Below are positions 1 to 11,400 of a stretch of 64,000 bases of DNA, in pieces (the first letter of the stretch is position 1; every line of letters begins with the position of its first letter). The position numbers were made by a program, and so were the translations under genes. This DNA is from Patiria pectinifera (Eukaryota > Echinodermata > Asteroidea > Valvatida > Asterinidae): NCBI GenBank assembly GCA_029964075.1, contig CM057144.1, positions 13,043,281 to 13,107,280 of the forward strand. The letters run 5' to 3'. Under the pieces are notes generated by a model. The model made no database searches and was not told the DNA's origin. It worked only from the letters and a program-made list of their open reading frames with translations.

Positions 1-40
1 AAATCTTTTGCTTCAATTGAAGTTTTTGTCATTTAGGTCC

Positions 41-400
41 AAAAAAAAAAGTCTCCGGTTTCTGGTATGGAGCTTGCCCAAAAAGTGGTGCGGCGACGCG
101 GCTTTTTTTTTTTTTTTTACCTGATTTTTTTGCTTCAAATGTCGGCTGATGACTGCAAATGGTGCCCGACTAAACTTAGTGCAAATATATGGGAGTCCAG
201 AGAGGCCACATAAAGCTTATTCTCGACCATAACCCAATCTAAAAACACGTTAAAATTGTGCAGCAGCAGGATTCCAGTCAAACCAGTGAGTTTGGCGGTT
301 TTGAGACATCATCTTTCATTGAAAAAAACCTTTTTCATTTTGCCGACGCGCATGGCTACGGCAACGCGCGCGCATACCAGAAACCGGAGACTTTTTGGGG
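41..400 (-). mobile_element. Short TIR element with AAAAAGTCTCCGGTTTCTGG ends (copy 1)
   Basis: Inverted ends are visible at 45-69 and 372-396 (GTCTCCGGTTTCTGGTATG against CATACCAGAAACCGGAGAC). A second copy lies at 25463-26186 in the opposite orientation and is about twice as long. Copy 1 looks like an internal-deletion derivative, because the sequence on either side of its centre matches separated parts of copy 2. It sits in the intron before the last TMTC exon. The superfamily is not determined and no clear target duplication was found. Confidence 0.7.
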
Positions 401-493
401 GGGCCTTAAGTCTTCGAGCCAAAAGTTATCAATTATTCTTTTACATTTATTTCAAATATGACTAAGTTTTTGTTGATTTTTTTTACCAAACAG

Positions 494-721
494 GAAGCAG
501 AGGAGAACTTTCTCCAAGCCATTCAGCTGAACCCCAAAATGGCCAATTACCATGGCAACCTGGGTGTTTTGTATCATCGCTGGGGGAAGTACAGCAAAGC
601 CAAGAAGCATTACACATCGGCCCTGGAGTTGGATCCGGAGTCGAGGAACGCTCGGAACAACTTGAAGAAACTCCAACAAACCGTGACAAAAATGAAGAGC
701 AAGAAAAATGCAGGACAATAA
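494..721 (+). CDS. TMTC-family protein, last coding exon (partial gene)
   Basis: This is the C-terminal 75 residues and stop codon of a transmembrane and TPR-repeat (TMTC) protein. Family members are multi-pass ER proteins that O-mannosylate cadherin domains; the TPR repeats face the ER lumen. The exon follows a pyrimidine-rich tract ending in CAG at 491-493 and opens in phase 0 with EAEENFLQAIQLNP. It then encodes a full TPR helix pair (NYHGNLGVLYHRWGKY, then AKKHYTSALELDP) and a basic tail ending KKNAGQ. The NLGVLYHRWG and AKKHY strings are typical of the last TPR of TMTC1/TMTC2, but I cannot say which paralogue. Upstream exons lie outside the window. No AATAAA sits close to the stop; the first good one seen is at 3366-3371. 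The upstream intron carries a transposon at 41-400. The family call is from memory of homologues, not a search. Confidence 0.82.
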   Translation, partial: EAEENFLQAIQLNPKMANYHGNLGVLYHRWGKYSKAKKHYTSALELDPESRNARNNLKKLQQTVTKMKSKKNAGQ

Positions 722-819
722 ACATCTTGTTAGAATATCAAGCCCTGCAGCAATTCCGATAAAAGGGTTTACCTCAACTGTCTGAACTTTTCTTACTTTT
801 CCACCAACAAAAGTAAAGT

Positions 820-1106
820 ATGTAAAGTCTGTGGCGAGCCAGTGTGGCTCATCAGGCCGGGTTTATCTCCGGTTTCAGTAGCATGAAACGACTGAGAATA
901 TTTCTGTTCCCCCTGGACAGGATGCTAGTCCACCGCAGGTTACTCCCCAGCTAATGCCGGTACCCATTTATACTCCTAGTTGGAGAGGGGCAAGTGGGGG
1001 TGAAGTGGCTTGCCCAAGGACGCAACATATGCACATCAGCTGGATTCGAATCCCTGACCCTCTGGTCATGAGTTACGAACCCTAACCACTAGGCCACACA
1101 CTCCCC
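820..1106 (-). mobile_element. tRNA-derived SINE, family A (reverse copy)
   Basis: On the minus strand the element starts GGGGAGTGTGTGGCCTAGTGG, which contains a pol III A-box-like TGGCCTAGTGGTTAGGG. A B box, GGATTCGAATCC, follows about 40 bases later. The body (CTTGGGCAAGCCACTTC, then CTGGGGAGTAACCTGCGGTGG) matches the + strand copy at 12464-12752. It lies in the 3' UTR or downstream flank of the TMTC gene. Confidence 0.8.
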
Positions 1107-2070
1107 AACAAAAATGAGTGTAATATTCTTCAGACCTGTACTACTACTTTCGGGAGACTTCCAATACCATATTCAGACACCCCCCTTCCCCCCAATATGG
1201 CCACAGGTCCACATTTTTTCCATGATTGACATTTGCGTTTTTCGTCAATGTGTATTTCCATGCGTAATCAACTGTTTATTAGACACGAAAAGGTCCACTT
1301 CATAGTAAAAACGCCGGACCCTCCCCTTCCACCAGGCTGGCTACGGCCCAGACAGGGACCTCGAGTGCTGAAAAACAGGCAAATCGAAATCAAGCCAACT
1401 TTACTCACTCTGCGACTGCCAAAATTCTCCAATTGTTTTCATGAAGCAAAGACAAGGTCCTCAGTAGGTCACCAGCCAAGTTTGAAGTCTCAATTCAATT
1501 TTTAAGGAAGTCTTTTCTTCAACATTTTGCTCCTGAAAGGGAAGTCAAGTGATATCAATTTGAGGCCAAAGACACGACCATGGTCCAACGGTTTGAAAAG
1601 ACTGACCTGAATTTTCGGACTAGCTACAGCCCTGATATTTTATATCACATATGCGTTCTTCCTTCCAAAATCCTGCAAAATCCAGAACCTTCTTGTGTTT
1701 TTTTTTAAAGAACTGGGAGGGTGTGTGTTGATTTAGTTATACATTGTATACTTGTTATTAGGATAAAGTCTTTCAATCATTGACCATTATTTATTCCCAA
1801 TGTTTCAATTTTTGTCTAAAAAAAAATTAACCAAAGTGTAACTGGACGTCAGGACGTTTGTATTGAGCTCTGCCAAATGAGCCGGTTTGTCAATGTCTAA
1901 TTTGTAATTTTTTCTAGAAATTTAATTTCCATTGTCAAAGTTTACATTCATTGGTCTTTGAGAATTTTTTTTTTCTAATCTATTAGATTTTTCGTAGATA
2001 TTTTTGGTTTGATTTGGAAGGTTTTTTTTAGCACCACATCGAAAACTCTACCAACAACCTGAAAGAGATT
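1107..2070. other. AT-rich non-coding stretch downstream of TMTC
   Basis: I see no gene or clear repeat here. It is either the long 3' UTR of the TMTC gene or intergenic sequence. The short open frames at 1114-1505 show no recognisable domain or splice context. Confidence 0.4.
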
Positions 2071-2592
2071 GAAGGTAGTATACAACATCTGCAAACATCA
2101 ACAAACAAAAACTAGCAAATTATTATGAAATACCTTACTTGACTGTAAGTGGTAATAGTCTTAAGCATGCTGTGAAATCATGGCACCTGGAGTGCTGTCA
2201 TTTTCAAGAAAAGTGGAATTTTTGTAACAATTTCCAATGATGGTCAGCCGACCATCATTGGAAAAAAACAAACTTTTTTGAAATACTGCCACCAATTTAT
2301 CAAATTCAGTTGTCCACATTTTGTTTGCATTCAGTTACACATCCGTGAACGGGTGCCAGCCAGCTAGGCTGGTTCCCTGACTTGACAATCCCCAGACGTC
2401 TATAAATTGCTCCGTTTCATCTGAATTAGGGTCAGGGAGCCAGACTACAAGAACAACAGTTTTTTCTTGGTTTTTCCAGCATCTATGAACACAAACCTTT
2501 AAACAGATTATTGTAACAATATTTGCTATGAAACTCTTAACCCCCAAATCCATCCATTTCTGAAAATTACAGCAAAAGCAAATGTTGTATAC
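2071..2592 (+). mobile_element. Palindrome-centred TIR element (family P), copy 1
   Basis: The ends are short inverted repeats (GTATACAACATCTGC and GCAAATGTTGTATAC). The centre is a 14-bp perfect stem at 2232-2245 and 2250-2263 with an AGCC loop. A second inverted pair flanks a roughly 60-base loop further in (GGTTCCCTGAC near 2390, GTCAGGGAGCC near 2431). Four other copies are in the window (22912, 28911, 41956, 53444). There is no coding capacity, so it is a non-autonomous DNA element; TTAA boundaries on the cleanest copy suggest a piggyBac-like mobiliser. Confidence 0.75.
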
Positions 2593-3449
2593 ATGTATTA
2601 GCTTTAACAACATGAAAGAGATCAACGTGTTGATCTAATTTTATTACCTCAAAATGCAGCAAGCCCAAAAAGATGAAAATAATTCTCTTGCATTTCTAGC
2701 AGCAGTAGATATTTTTAGACTAACATTTGGTTTCCAAGCCAACCCTTTTCAAAAGTTTGTATCTGTATATGAATTGATTTATGATTTTGAAATAACAAAA
2801 ATGAGAAAACATAACGCTTTTTAAGTACAAATTAATAAGGGAGCAATACTATTCAATTATTCGTGGAATTTTAACAAACCTGTCATGCGACTTATATATT
2901 TTAGATATATATATTTATAACATCTACATGTATAATGAAAACTTTTTCTACGATCCCATGTTTTTAAAACCCAGAGATTAGAATATTTTGACTTGTATTT
3001 TCATAAAAGTCGAAAGAGTTTAAGCTAGATGATTCCTAAAACTTTTGTCCCAAGCAAAATGACATAGGAACACAAAAACCACAAATACAGACAAAAGAAA
3101 AAGAAAGAAGGAGAGACGTTTTTTGCAACTTGCAATATTTTTTATCAATCCCTTTTTAACAGAATTTTATATACTTGTATATCCTATTTATTGACTAACC
3201 AAAGCTTTCTGGTCATGTTTTTAATCATAATATATTTATTACCTATTAATTAATTGTGTTTTATTAATGGAGTGTTTTTTGACATTACTGTAGATCTTCC
3301 AACCAGCTGAGAAAATAACCATAGCAACCGTATACTGCCAGACTGATTCTAAAAGTCATTGTGTGAATAAAATCTTTCCTATACTGACAACTCCATGCAT
3401 ACGTTTCGGCAGAGTTTATGATTTCGCACAATCCTGAGTGACCCCTCCC
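2593..3449. other. AT-rich non-coding stretch
   Basis: No gene is seen. A canonical AATAAA is present at 3366-3371, a possible but unproven polyadenylation signal for the upstream TMTC gene. Confidence 0.35.
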
Positions 3450-4095
3450 CAGAGTTGTAACGCGTCACTGATTTTTGTGACTCAAGTCGAATCGAGTCAT
3501 TTTAAAGAAGTGACTCGAGTCGAGTCGAGTCATTAGGTCAAGAATAAGGTCGAGTCGAGTTGAGTCAAATAAATAGCTCAAGTCAATTGGAGTCACGAGT
3601 ATATTTTAACACTGTATACCAAAACTTATAAAAATAGGGCATACATTTACCCGGCGTTCGAATCCAAGAGCTTTATAAGAAATCGCCCAAAGCCAATGAT
3701 GAAACAACGAATTGGAAAATGTGTTTAAAGTCCGGTTCCTGGACAGTGTGTTGTGCGTTCTAGAACCATGAGGTGGGAGTCTGTGACACGTTGTATGTTT
3801 GTACTTGACAAGCGGCTGTAGTGCGTACTGGATTCGCAAAGTGACATGGACATACATTTTGCACCGTAAGTCATTGCAAATACATTTTGCAAAGTTTTGC
3901 TTTTAGTTTGGGACTCAAGTCTTATTGGCCTTCGCGCGCTCGAGTCAAGTCGAGTCATCTGATGAGGGACTCAAGTCGAGTCGAGTCATTTGCTCGCAGT
4001 GACTCGAGTCGAGTCGAGTCATTTTCCCATAGGGACTCAATCAAGTCGAGTCACCAAAAATTGTGAAGTCATGGACTCGAGTCATTACAACTCAG
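3450..4095. mobile_element. hAT-type non-autonomous element filled with GAGTC/GACTC words
   Basis: The terminal repeats are CAGAGTTGTAA and TTACAACTCAG. They are flanked on both sides by the 8-bp direct repeat CCCCTCCC (3442-3449 and 4096-4103), which fits hAT integration. Both arms are arrays of GACTCGAGTC-like words in both orientations. The middle (about 3600-3920) is single-copy-like. It lies about 0.9 kb upstream of the WRAP53 start codon. Related elements are at 9305-10183 and 38409-38924. Confidence 0.85.
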
Positions 4096-4103
4096 CCCCT
4101 CCC

Positions 4104-4980
4104 TTTGTTCCCAACCCAAAAGTTTTTGACCAAGATGACTAAAATAAGGTTAGAATCGTAACCCGGCCCATCTCCAAAACACCCCCCCCCCCAAAAAAAA
4201 AAACATGAACAACAACAACCACCAGAAACAGAAAATGACTGGTAAAATGATTGCAGGCTTAAAATTTAACTTCGTTTTATCTTTTCCATTTTTTAAATCT
4301 TAACATTTACACGGATTGGCCTCGAGAGAGGGAAACACGCCCACCCAACCGGCAAGCAAGCGGTCTGTAATTTTGAAAGTGCGCCCTCAAGTGCTTGCAT
4401 CTTTCCGAAAAAATAAAAACAGTCGTGAACAACCACTGGCACTGAACCAGCGAAGTTGAAAAGTAAAAACATCTTTCTTAAAACTTTCATTCTTTTTTTT
4501 TCACTGCCGAATTTGTCGTATTTTAAAAAAGGAAGGCTTGGTAAGTTTGGAATTTCGGCATGGTGCCAGCATGCCATGTCTAGGTTACGTGGTAGATGAG
4601 TCAAAAATGACGTGCAGACGACAATTTTTTGTTGTCCATGTTTTCTTGTTCAACAATTATTTATGGGAGGCAAATGGGAGGGGGAATCATAACAAAAACA
4701 GTGACATAAACTATGTGTTTTATGGCTCCGTGCATAAACATTGGGAAAGAATGTTACATCCTGACGCCACTTTTTTTCGTCATAAATGAAGGTCAGTCAT
4801 TGCAAAAATGTTGAACTGTTGTCATTTTTGTTGAAAAGACATAGGCCTAAAGAATCTGGGACTGTGTGAAAATATGTCTAATTTTGTTAGAAATGCTTTG
4901 AAAATGCACTCGACTCTCCATAGACTTCTCCATAGACTTTTCATGAGGGATGATTATCTTTGAAGCATCCAGAAGTAACC
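4104..4980. promoter_or_regulatory. Probable WRAP53 5' flank / 5' UTR
   Basis: This is the stretch between the hAT element and the WRAP53 start codon. No TATA box is evident. TGAGTCA-like and TGACGTG (near 4607) motifs occur but have little weight alone. The transcription start cannot be placed from sequence. No TP53-like or other antisense coding exon is visible, unlike the vertebrate WRAP53/TP53 head-to-head pair. Confidence 0.35.
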
Positions 4981-5459
4981 ATGGCAACCACTGATGCGAG
5001 TGGAGCCAGAAATGAATCAGGTGTCGAGATGATGACTGCCTTGGAAACAAGCGAAAGTCCCAGCATTCTTGGCACAACAACTCACTCGGAAGAAATCCAT
5101 GATTCCTCTATCGAAGCCAGTGACACATCCAAGCAGATTAACGTGGAGACAGTTGCCAAGGATGTACCAGAGGTCAAAGGTCACAGAGACGATGAAAGTA
5201 ACGTAGAACAAGAGGAGACAGTCGGCTGCATGAAGGAGCAGATTTCTCCCACACACAATCAAGGAGGAGGAGTCGAGATACCAGATCAGAAGTATGGATC
5301 AGAAGAACATGCAGACACGAGTCGGACTTTGGAGATGGAGAGTAAATGTGTTGCCATGGAAACAAGGTTAGAGGAGGATGAGATGAAGCAGAATGAGAAC
5401 GAAACGGGGAAAACAATAGCCGATGAATTTCCTGAACAGACAGTTGCTACTGATGAAGC
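4981..5459 (+). CDS. WRAP53: WRAP53 exon 1 (residues 1-159)
   Basis: It runs from the start ATG at 4981-4983 to the donor GTAAGT at 5460. It encodes an acidic, low-complexity N-terminal region, which is poorly conserved in the family. The frame is also open upstream to a TTG at 4960, but the ATG in ACCATGG context is the natural start. It ends in phase 2. Confidence 0.9.
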
Positions 5460-8400
5460 GTAAGTACACTGTGACTTGTATAAAACAAAAATGCTTTTGA
5501 GGAGATGACCGTCCTTTTGTAAGAAAACAAAAAAGGACAATTCGACTAAATGTTGAAATAATCTGTTTATTTATCCTTCGCTAGATATTCCTCCTTCATT
5601 CCCGATTATCGGCAAGTCCCGTATCAACTCACAGGAGCGTGGCAGGATTTCCAACACACTCCAGAAAACTTCCTGAAAGGCTGCAAATGGTAGGTTCATC
5701 TTGGCAAATGTTGAAGTCGAGTCTATCCTAAAGTAATGTTGTGCATCGGATCGGGTAGACCAGGCCAATCCAACCCGAAACAAACAAACCGAATCCGAAC
5801 CGAAACCGATCTGAACTCCCCAAATCCAACCCGACCCGACCCGACCCGACCCGACCCGACCCAACAAAATTTAAGGAAAAACCAAACCGAACCGACTCGA
5901 AAAAAAACACCGAATATCTGGCTTGGGCAAATGTGTTCGCGTTTTGTGCCTGAACTTACCCTTGTCACGTGAAAATCGTCGTCTCTCAGTAAAGAATCAT
6001 ACCGTACGGTATGGTTAAGACTCACAACATTTATTGGTGGGCCTACACATTATACACTTTGCGTGATAGCACACCGCAAACACATTCGCACCTTGGGTTG
6101 ACATTGGTCGTACCGGGCACAGTAACTCTGCAATAGTATTGCACCACATGAATTTCCGAACTGTTTCGGTTTTGTGGGGGGTTTATTTCAGGTTTTTCAC
6201 AAAATAGCTTAACTTAACAGACCCGACCCAAAAATAGCAAACGCAGAATCGAACTGCCCCGACCCGACTGAAATCATGGAAAAACTGACTTGACCCGACC
6301 CAAAGTCGGTTTCAGGTCAGGTCGGTTTTGGGTCGGGTTTGCACAGCATTAATCCTAAGTCCTCAGAAGTCCGCACAAGCACACAAGTCATCAAGTCTAA
6401 AGTCGGGTCACATGACCTATTCAAATGAGCTGTGACAAAAGCATTTCTTTGTTGTGATGGATTCAAATGCAGCACTTGTACAAAATTTTTCTGCATTCAA
6501 AATTGTGGTCTTCCTGGAATGTGTCAGTGAAATAAGCATTTTGCGAGTTAAATTTGAATAAAATCTGGAACGTTGACTTAATCCAATGCTTTGCACGTTT
6601 TAACTTTGCATTCTCCCGACCAAAGAGATTGTTACTATATCACGTGATTCGGGGCAAGCCTTATGCTAGCAACCCCCAGCTCCGGCATGGTCTGGTGTCT
6701 TTGTGCCATTCTCACCCATTGTGAGCAATGTATTGGTGCTGAGCGTCTCTTACGTAACTATGCAAGAGCTTGCCCCAATTCATGTGATTAGCAACAGTGT
6801 CTTTGGTCTGGAGAATTCAAAGTTAAAATGTGCCAAGCATTCTGAGCAAGTCAGTGTACCAGATGTTTTTCAAATTTAAATCCCAAAGGGTATAGGTCAC
6901 TTGCAAATGGTGTATTGTATTTATTCTGTGTTTCTTGGTCATTTTTCTTCAGGTCTCCAGATGGATTGTGTGTGTTGACCAACAGCGACGACAGTCGACT
7001 GCGTCTCTTTAATCTCCCTCAAGAAGTTTACTCCTCCCACTGGCAAGATGAACCAATCCCGGCGATGACATCCGTGCTGAATATTCATGAGGGTGAACTC
7101 ATCTATGATTATGCATGGTTTCCTCCAATGAGGTCTGACCAACCAGAGACATGCTGGTAGGTCATGGGTAGATACTGAATATTCACAGGGTTAACCTCTG
7201 ATTAAACATGGCTCTTTAGGTAATTATTTTGTCATCTGTGCATTGTTTTCCTTTGAAGCAACAAAAGTGCTCAAAATCTAAAGACGGGTGCTTAACAACT
7301 AACCTGATGAAGCTTCAGCTCAGTGAATGCTGTGTTTATTCCGAGAAAACAATATTCTAGGATCTCGATTTCAATTCATAAGTTGCCAGTTCATAATTTC
7401 AATTGCGCCCAAAATCAGCATCCAAACACATTACGTTCTCACTCAGCCGATGTCAGTGATGTCACGCACTGAACCGACGAATAATAACAACCGCGTGTGC
7501 GTCGTTTGAATGCTTGGGTACACCCATTCACAGATTTGCCCAATTACAAACAAACTACTAATGGAAATTTCCAAAAATGTGTGATTTGACACATCTTTGA
7601 AAATGACCTGCTTTTTTTGTCCTCCTGTGGTTTTCAAAATCATACTTCAATTGGACTTGACTACAGCCCTACGTCACATTTGTTTGTCTTGATGTTTCAG
7701 TTTTGCAAGTACCTGTCGAGATCATCCAATCCATTTATGGGATGCGTTCACCGGTGAGCTCCGATGCACATTCAAACCTCACAACCACCTGGTATGCATC
7801 CGCCTTCCTGTACTCTGTCTGTCCTGTACTATATCTGTCTTATACAGGGTGGTTAAAAAAAAAGGACACCCACTTTTGACAGCAATTTTTACCTACTTAA
7901 TGAACTTATTGTAAATATTTTTTCACATAGTAGTAAAGTATAGGCCTTTAACTATGCATGGTGAAAAAAAGCCTAGTAAAAGTCGCAAAAATAGTGATAT
8001 TATGCTAATTTGAATACAAGTCACCAAAATCAGTCTTGTCCACGGGCTATTCCATGTAAATTTGATGTTTTCGTAGTTCATAAAGATTAAAAAACCTTCC
8101 CACCAAAATATATTTTGCCCGGGTAACTTTTTTTGAAGCCGTCCAATTATTCATGTGAGTGTTAAGATCATCTACTCAATGAGCTGTCGGCTTAAGTTCA
8201 TTGTTGCATAACATTACATAACATAATCAAATGTCATGCCCTTTCAAATAAAGCTCCGAAAGCTGAGCTCAGTCAAGCGAAGGGAATGTATACCTCCATG
8301 GACAAACAGGTTTTGCACATGAAGTGTTCAAATTAGCATAGCTCAACGACAAAATGTGCAAATGAAACGATTTTTTTGTCACATTTGCTTAAAGGCCAGT

Positions 8401-11400
8401 ACTTTAATAGCTACTAATCGACAGTTAAAAATATTTTTTTTTAAATAAGTGAAAATTGCTGTCAAATGTGGGTGTCCTTTTTTTTTAACCACCCTGTAGA
8501 TGTCTTCCAATGTTTTTCAAAACTATTCATTTCCCCTCTCGTCAGACTGCACAAATGTTAAAAAACATTGTTCAGACCCAGTAGGCTGAATATGTCGGCT
8601 GAATAAGCCAATTCGGTATCTCGATGAAGTAGTCCATGTCAAAGGTCATTCGGGATAAAATTGCTGACGTGATGATACGCGATGTTACGCGATGTTACGC
8701 GGTCGCCCATTCTGCTTGTAATGAACACGCGAGCGTTGTGCGCCCGTCTCCTTCCGCATCCATGCGCCTACGATGAGCGTTCGATTATCCCGAATGACCC
8801 GTGACCGACACCTTTGTGCGCATGCGCAGTTGAAAAACCGAACTGGCTTATTGATAAAGCATGTTTCTTCTATTATTTCTTTGATTATTTTGGCCTGGAT
8901 CTCTTTCACTTAGATAGTCGGTCATTCAATCTCACGTAAAGAAAATAGCTGAAAATCAGGCCCTATGATTTAGAGAAACGAGTCGCATGAGTCTTGCTTT
9001 CTTTCAGGACGAGCTGGCCACAGCGCACTCCTTGGCTTTCTCGGCCGATGGTAGCAAACTTTACTGCGGCTTCAATAAAATGATCCGAGTGTTTGACACG
9101 GAGAGACCAGGGAACACTTGCCAAGACAGACCGACAAAAGGTAAATGAGATCTAGAGTACTGCACCAGATTGTGCAGGTCTACCAGAGTTTAACAGCAAT
9201 AGGGTTTCATATATGAACTGGACTCTAAAAGTCTCAGTTGATACTCGGTGACTCAGTCAGCCAATCAGTTGGTGACTCATTCATTCAGTCAGTGACTCAG
9301 TCAGCAGTGTTGTAGTTGAGTACTTTTTTCTGAGTACCGAGTACTGCCCCGAGTACTTACGTTGCCGAGTACGAGTACTTGTACCTCCGAGTACAAGAAC
9401 GGGTCTCCGAGTACGAGTACTTGTACTTCCGAGTACGAGTACCTTGTACTTCTGAGTACGAGTACTTGTACTTCCGAGTACGAGTATGAGTACCTTGTAC
9501 TTCTGAGTACGAGTACCTTGTACTTCTGAGTACGTGTACTTGTACTTCCGAGTACGAGTACGAGTACCTTGTACTTCCGAGTACGAGTACGAGTACCTTG
9601 TACTTCTGAGTACGAGTACTTGTACTTCCGAGTACGAGTATGAGTACCTTGTACTTCTGAGTACGAGTACCTTGTACTTCTGAGTACGAGTACTTGTACT
9701 TCCGAGTACGAGTGTGAGTACCTTGTACTTCCGAGTACAAGTACGAGTACCTCGTACTTCTGAGTACGAGTATTCGCATTTCCGAATATGGCCATAATGG
9801 CAAATGGTTCATTGTGCGTAATTGGCCCAGTCAGACCGATATACAGACCCACTCACGACTAGCTGTTAAATGTGTTTGTCCGGACTTGCACAGAAGAAAA
9901 TCTGGAAATCTCGATTTCTCAACGAGCCAATCAACCATTTCAAACTGAAAGTATCGATAAAATAAGGCCATGGTAAGTGAAGCTATAGCATTTTTTCCCC
10001 CGAGTACTGCTATTTGAGTTCGAGTACTTTAATGATTGAGTACGATTTCGACATGTCGAGTACAAGTACTTTGCTGCCCGAGTACGAGTACCGTCATTTC
10101 GAGTAGGAGTACGAGTACGAGTACTCAAAAAGTACTCGAGTAGTACTCGAGTACGAGTACCGAGTACGAGTACTACAGCACTGTCAGTCAGTCAGTCATC
10201 TAGTCAGTGACTCGGGGAGTCAGTTGGTCGGGGAGTCATCCAGTCAGTGACTCAGTCAGTTAGTCCTATAGTGGACAATAGGCTAGCCCCTCTGGTTCAG
10301 TAGTATACAAGTAATGAATGTTTGTGAGTGCAATGGTAAGAATAATTTCATGAGGTGACAGATGAAATGTTCGCCGAGTGGAATGGAACATTTCATCTGT
10401 CACCGAATGAAATTCTTCTTTCCATTGCACGAACGTGAAACATTCATTATTTGTTTTATATAACACCTGAATAAATCCTTGTCATCTGATTGGTTGACTG
10501 TTAATAGCCAATTTATTCAGGTTAAAAACTGTTTAAAAGTTCAACAAGTTTATCATATTTATATTAATATTACAAACTGTTCAACAGGTTGAGAACAATC
10601 ATATTCAATTTAGCTCGATTTAAATCAGCGCCACTACCAGCTGCAGTGACACCATGCAATGGAAGTTTTTATTCACCGTGCAAGAGAACTTCCATTGCAC
10701 TGTGCGCTGCGCGCCATGCGCGCGCCGTGCGTTGGTACGAATAATTCAATGACATGTGATCAACGATCCATCAATCAGATGACTGGGATTTATTCAGGTG
10801 TTGTATAAAATGAACTATCATTCAATTATCCCTGAGAGTGTTTTTTTTTGGTCAAGATTTAATAATATTTCATATTTTCTTCTTTTTTGGTAGATAAAAA
10901 ATCTGGTCAATCAGGGATAATCTCTTGTTTCGCGGTTAATTCAGAAGGACTCTATGCTGCTGGATCTTACTCCAAATCAAGTAAGTTTAATCTCTCTTCA
11001 TTGTGTTCCTTGAATCGTGTAATCATTGTCTTTCGCCCTCCACTTTCTTCTTGGTCTATAAAGTTAAATTATTAATATAAAGTTAAATTATTAATATAAA
11101 GTTAAATTATTTATTTTACAAACCAATAAATATTTTTGTTTTACGATTTCTATTTTGCTTTGGTGAGTAAACGTGTAGGCCTATGTAAGTGAAATCATGA
11201 TGTGACTGAAAATATTGACAATTTCAGTCAGTTCTATGCTATCCACGGTACAGGGCCACATACTGATGACATTTATACTGGTCTCTATTTCAGTTGGTCT
11301 ATACACAGAGCCCAGCGGATCCATGGTATGCATGGTGCAGGGCCAGGTGGGAGGAGTTACACATCTCACGTTCTCCCCTGATGGTAACAGGTTGTACAGC

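Noticed and set aside
4293-4604. Minus-strand open frame upstream of WRAP53, considered as an antisense p53-like exon
   Set aside because: The translation has no p53 DNA-binding motifs and no proper splice sites.
4960-4980. Upstream TTG as the WRAP53 start
   Set aside because: Non-ATG initiation is rare in animals, and the ATG at 4981 has a strong ACCATGG context.
9357-9775. CRISPR-like array
   Set aside because: The repeats are contiguous without unique spacers and the genome is eukaryotic; it is an internal array of a hAT-type element.
9301-9852. Long minus-strand open frame (183 codons)
   Set aside because: It is produced by the GAGTAC word array, whose unit carries no stop in these frames. 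The protein is a Tyr/Ser/Thr/Arg repeat with no gene structure.
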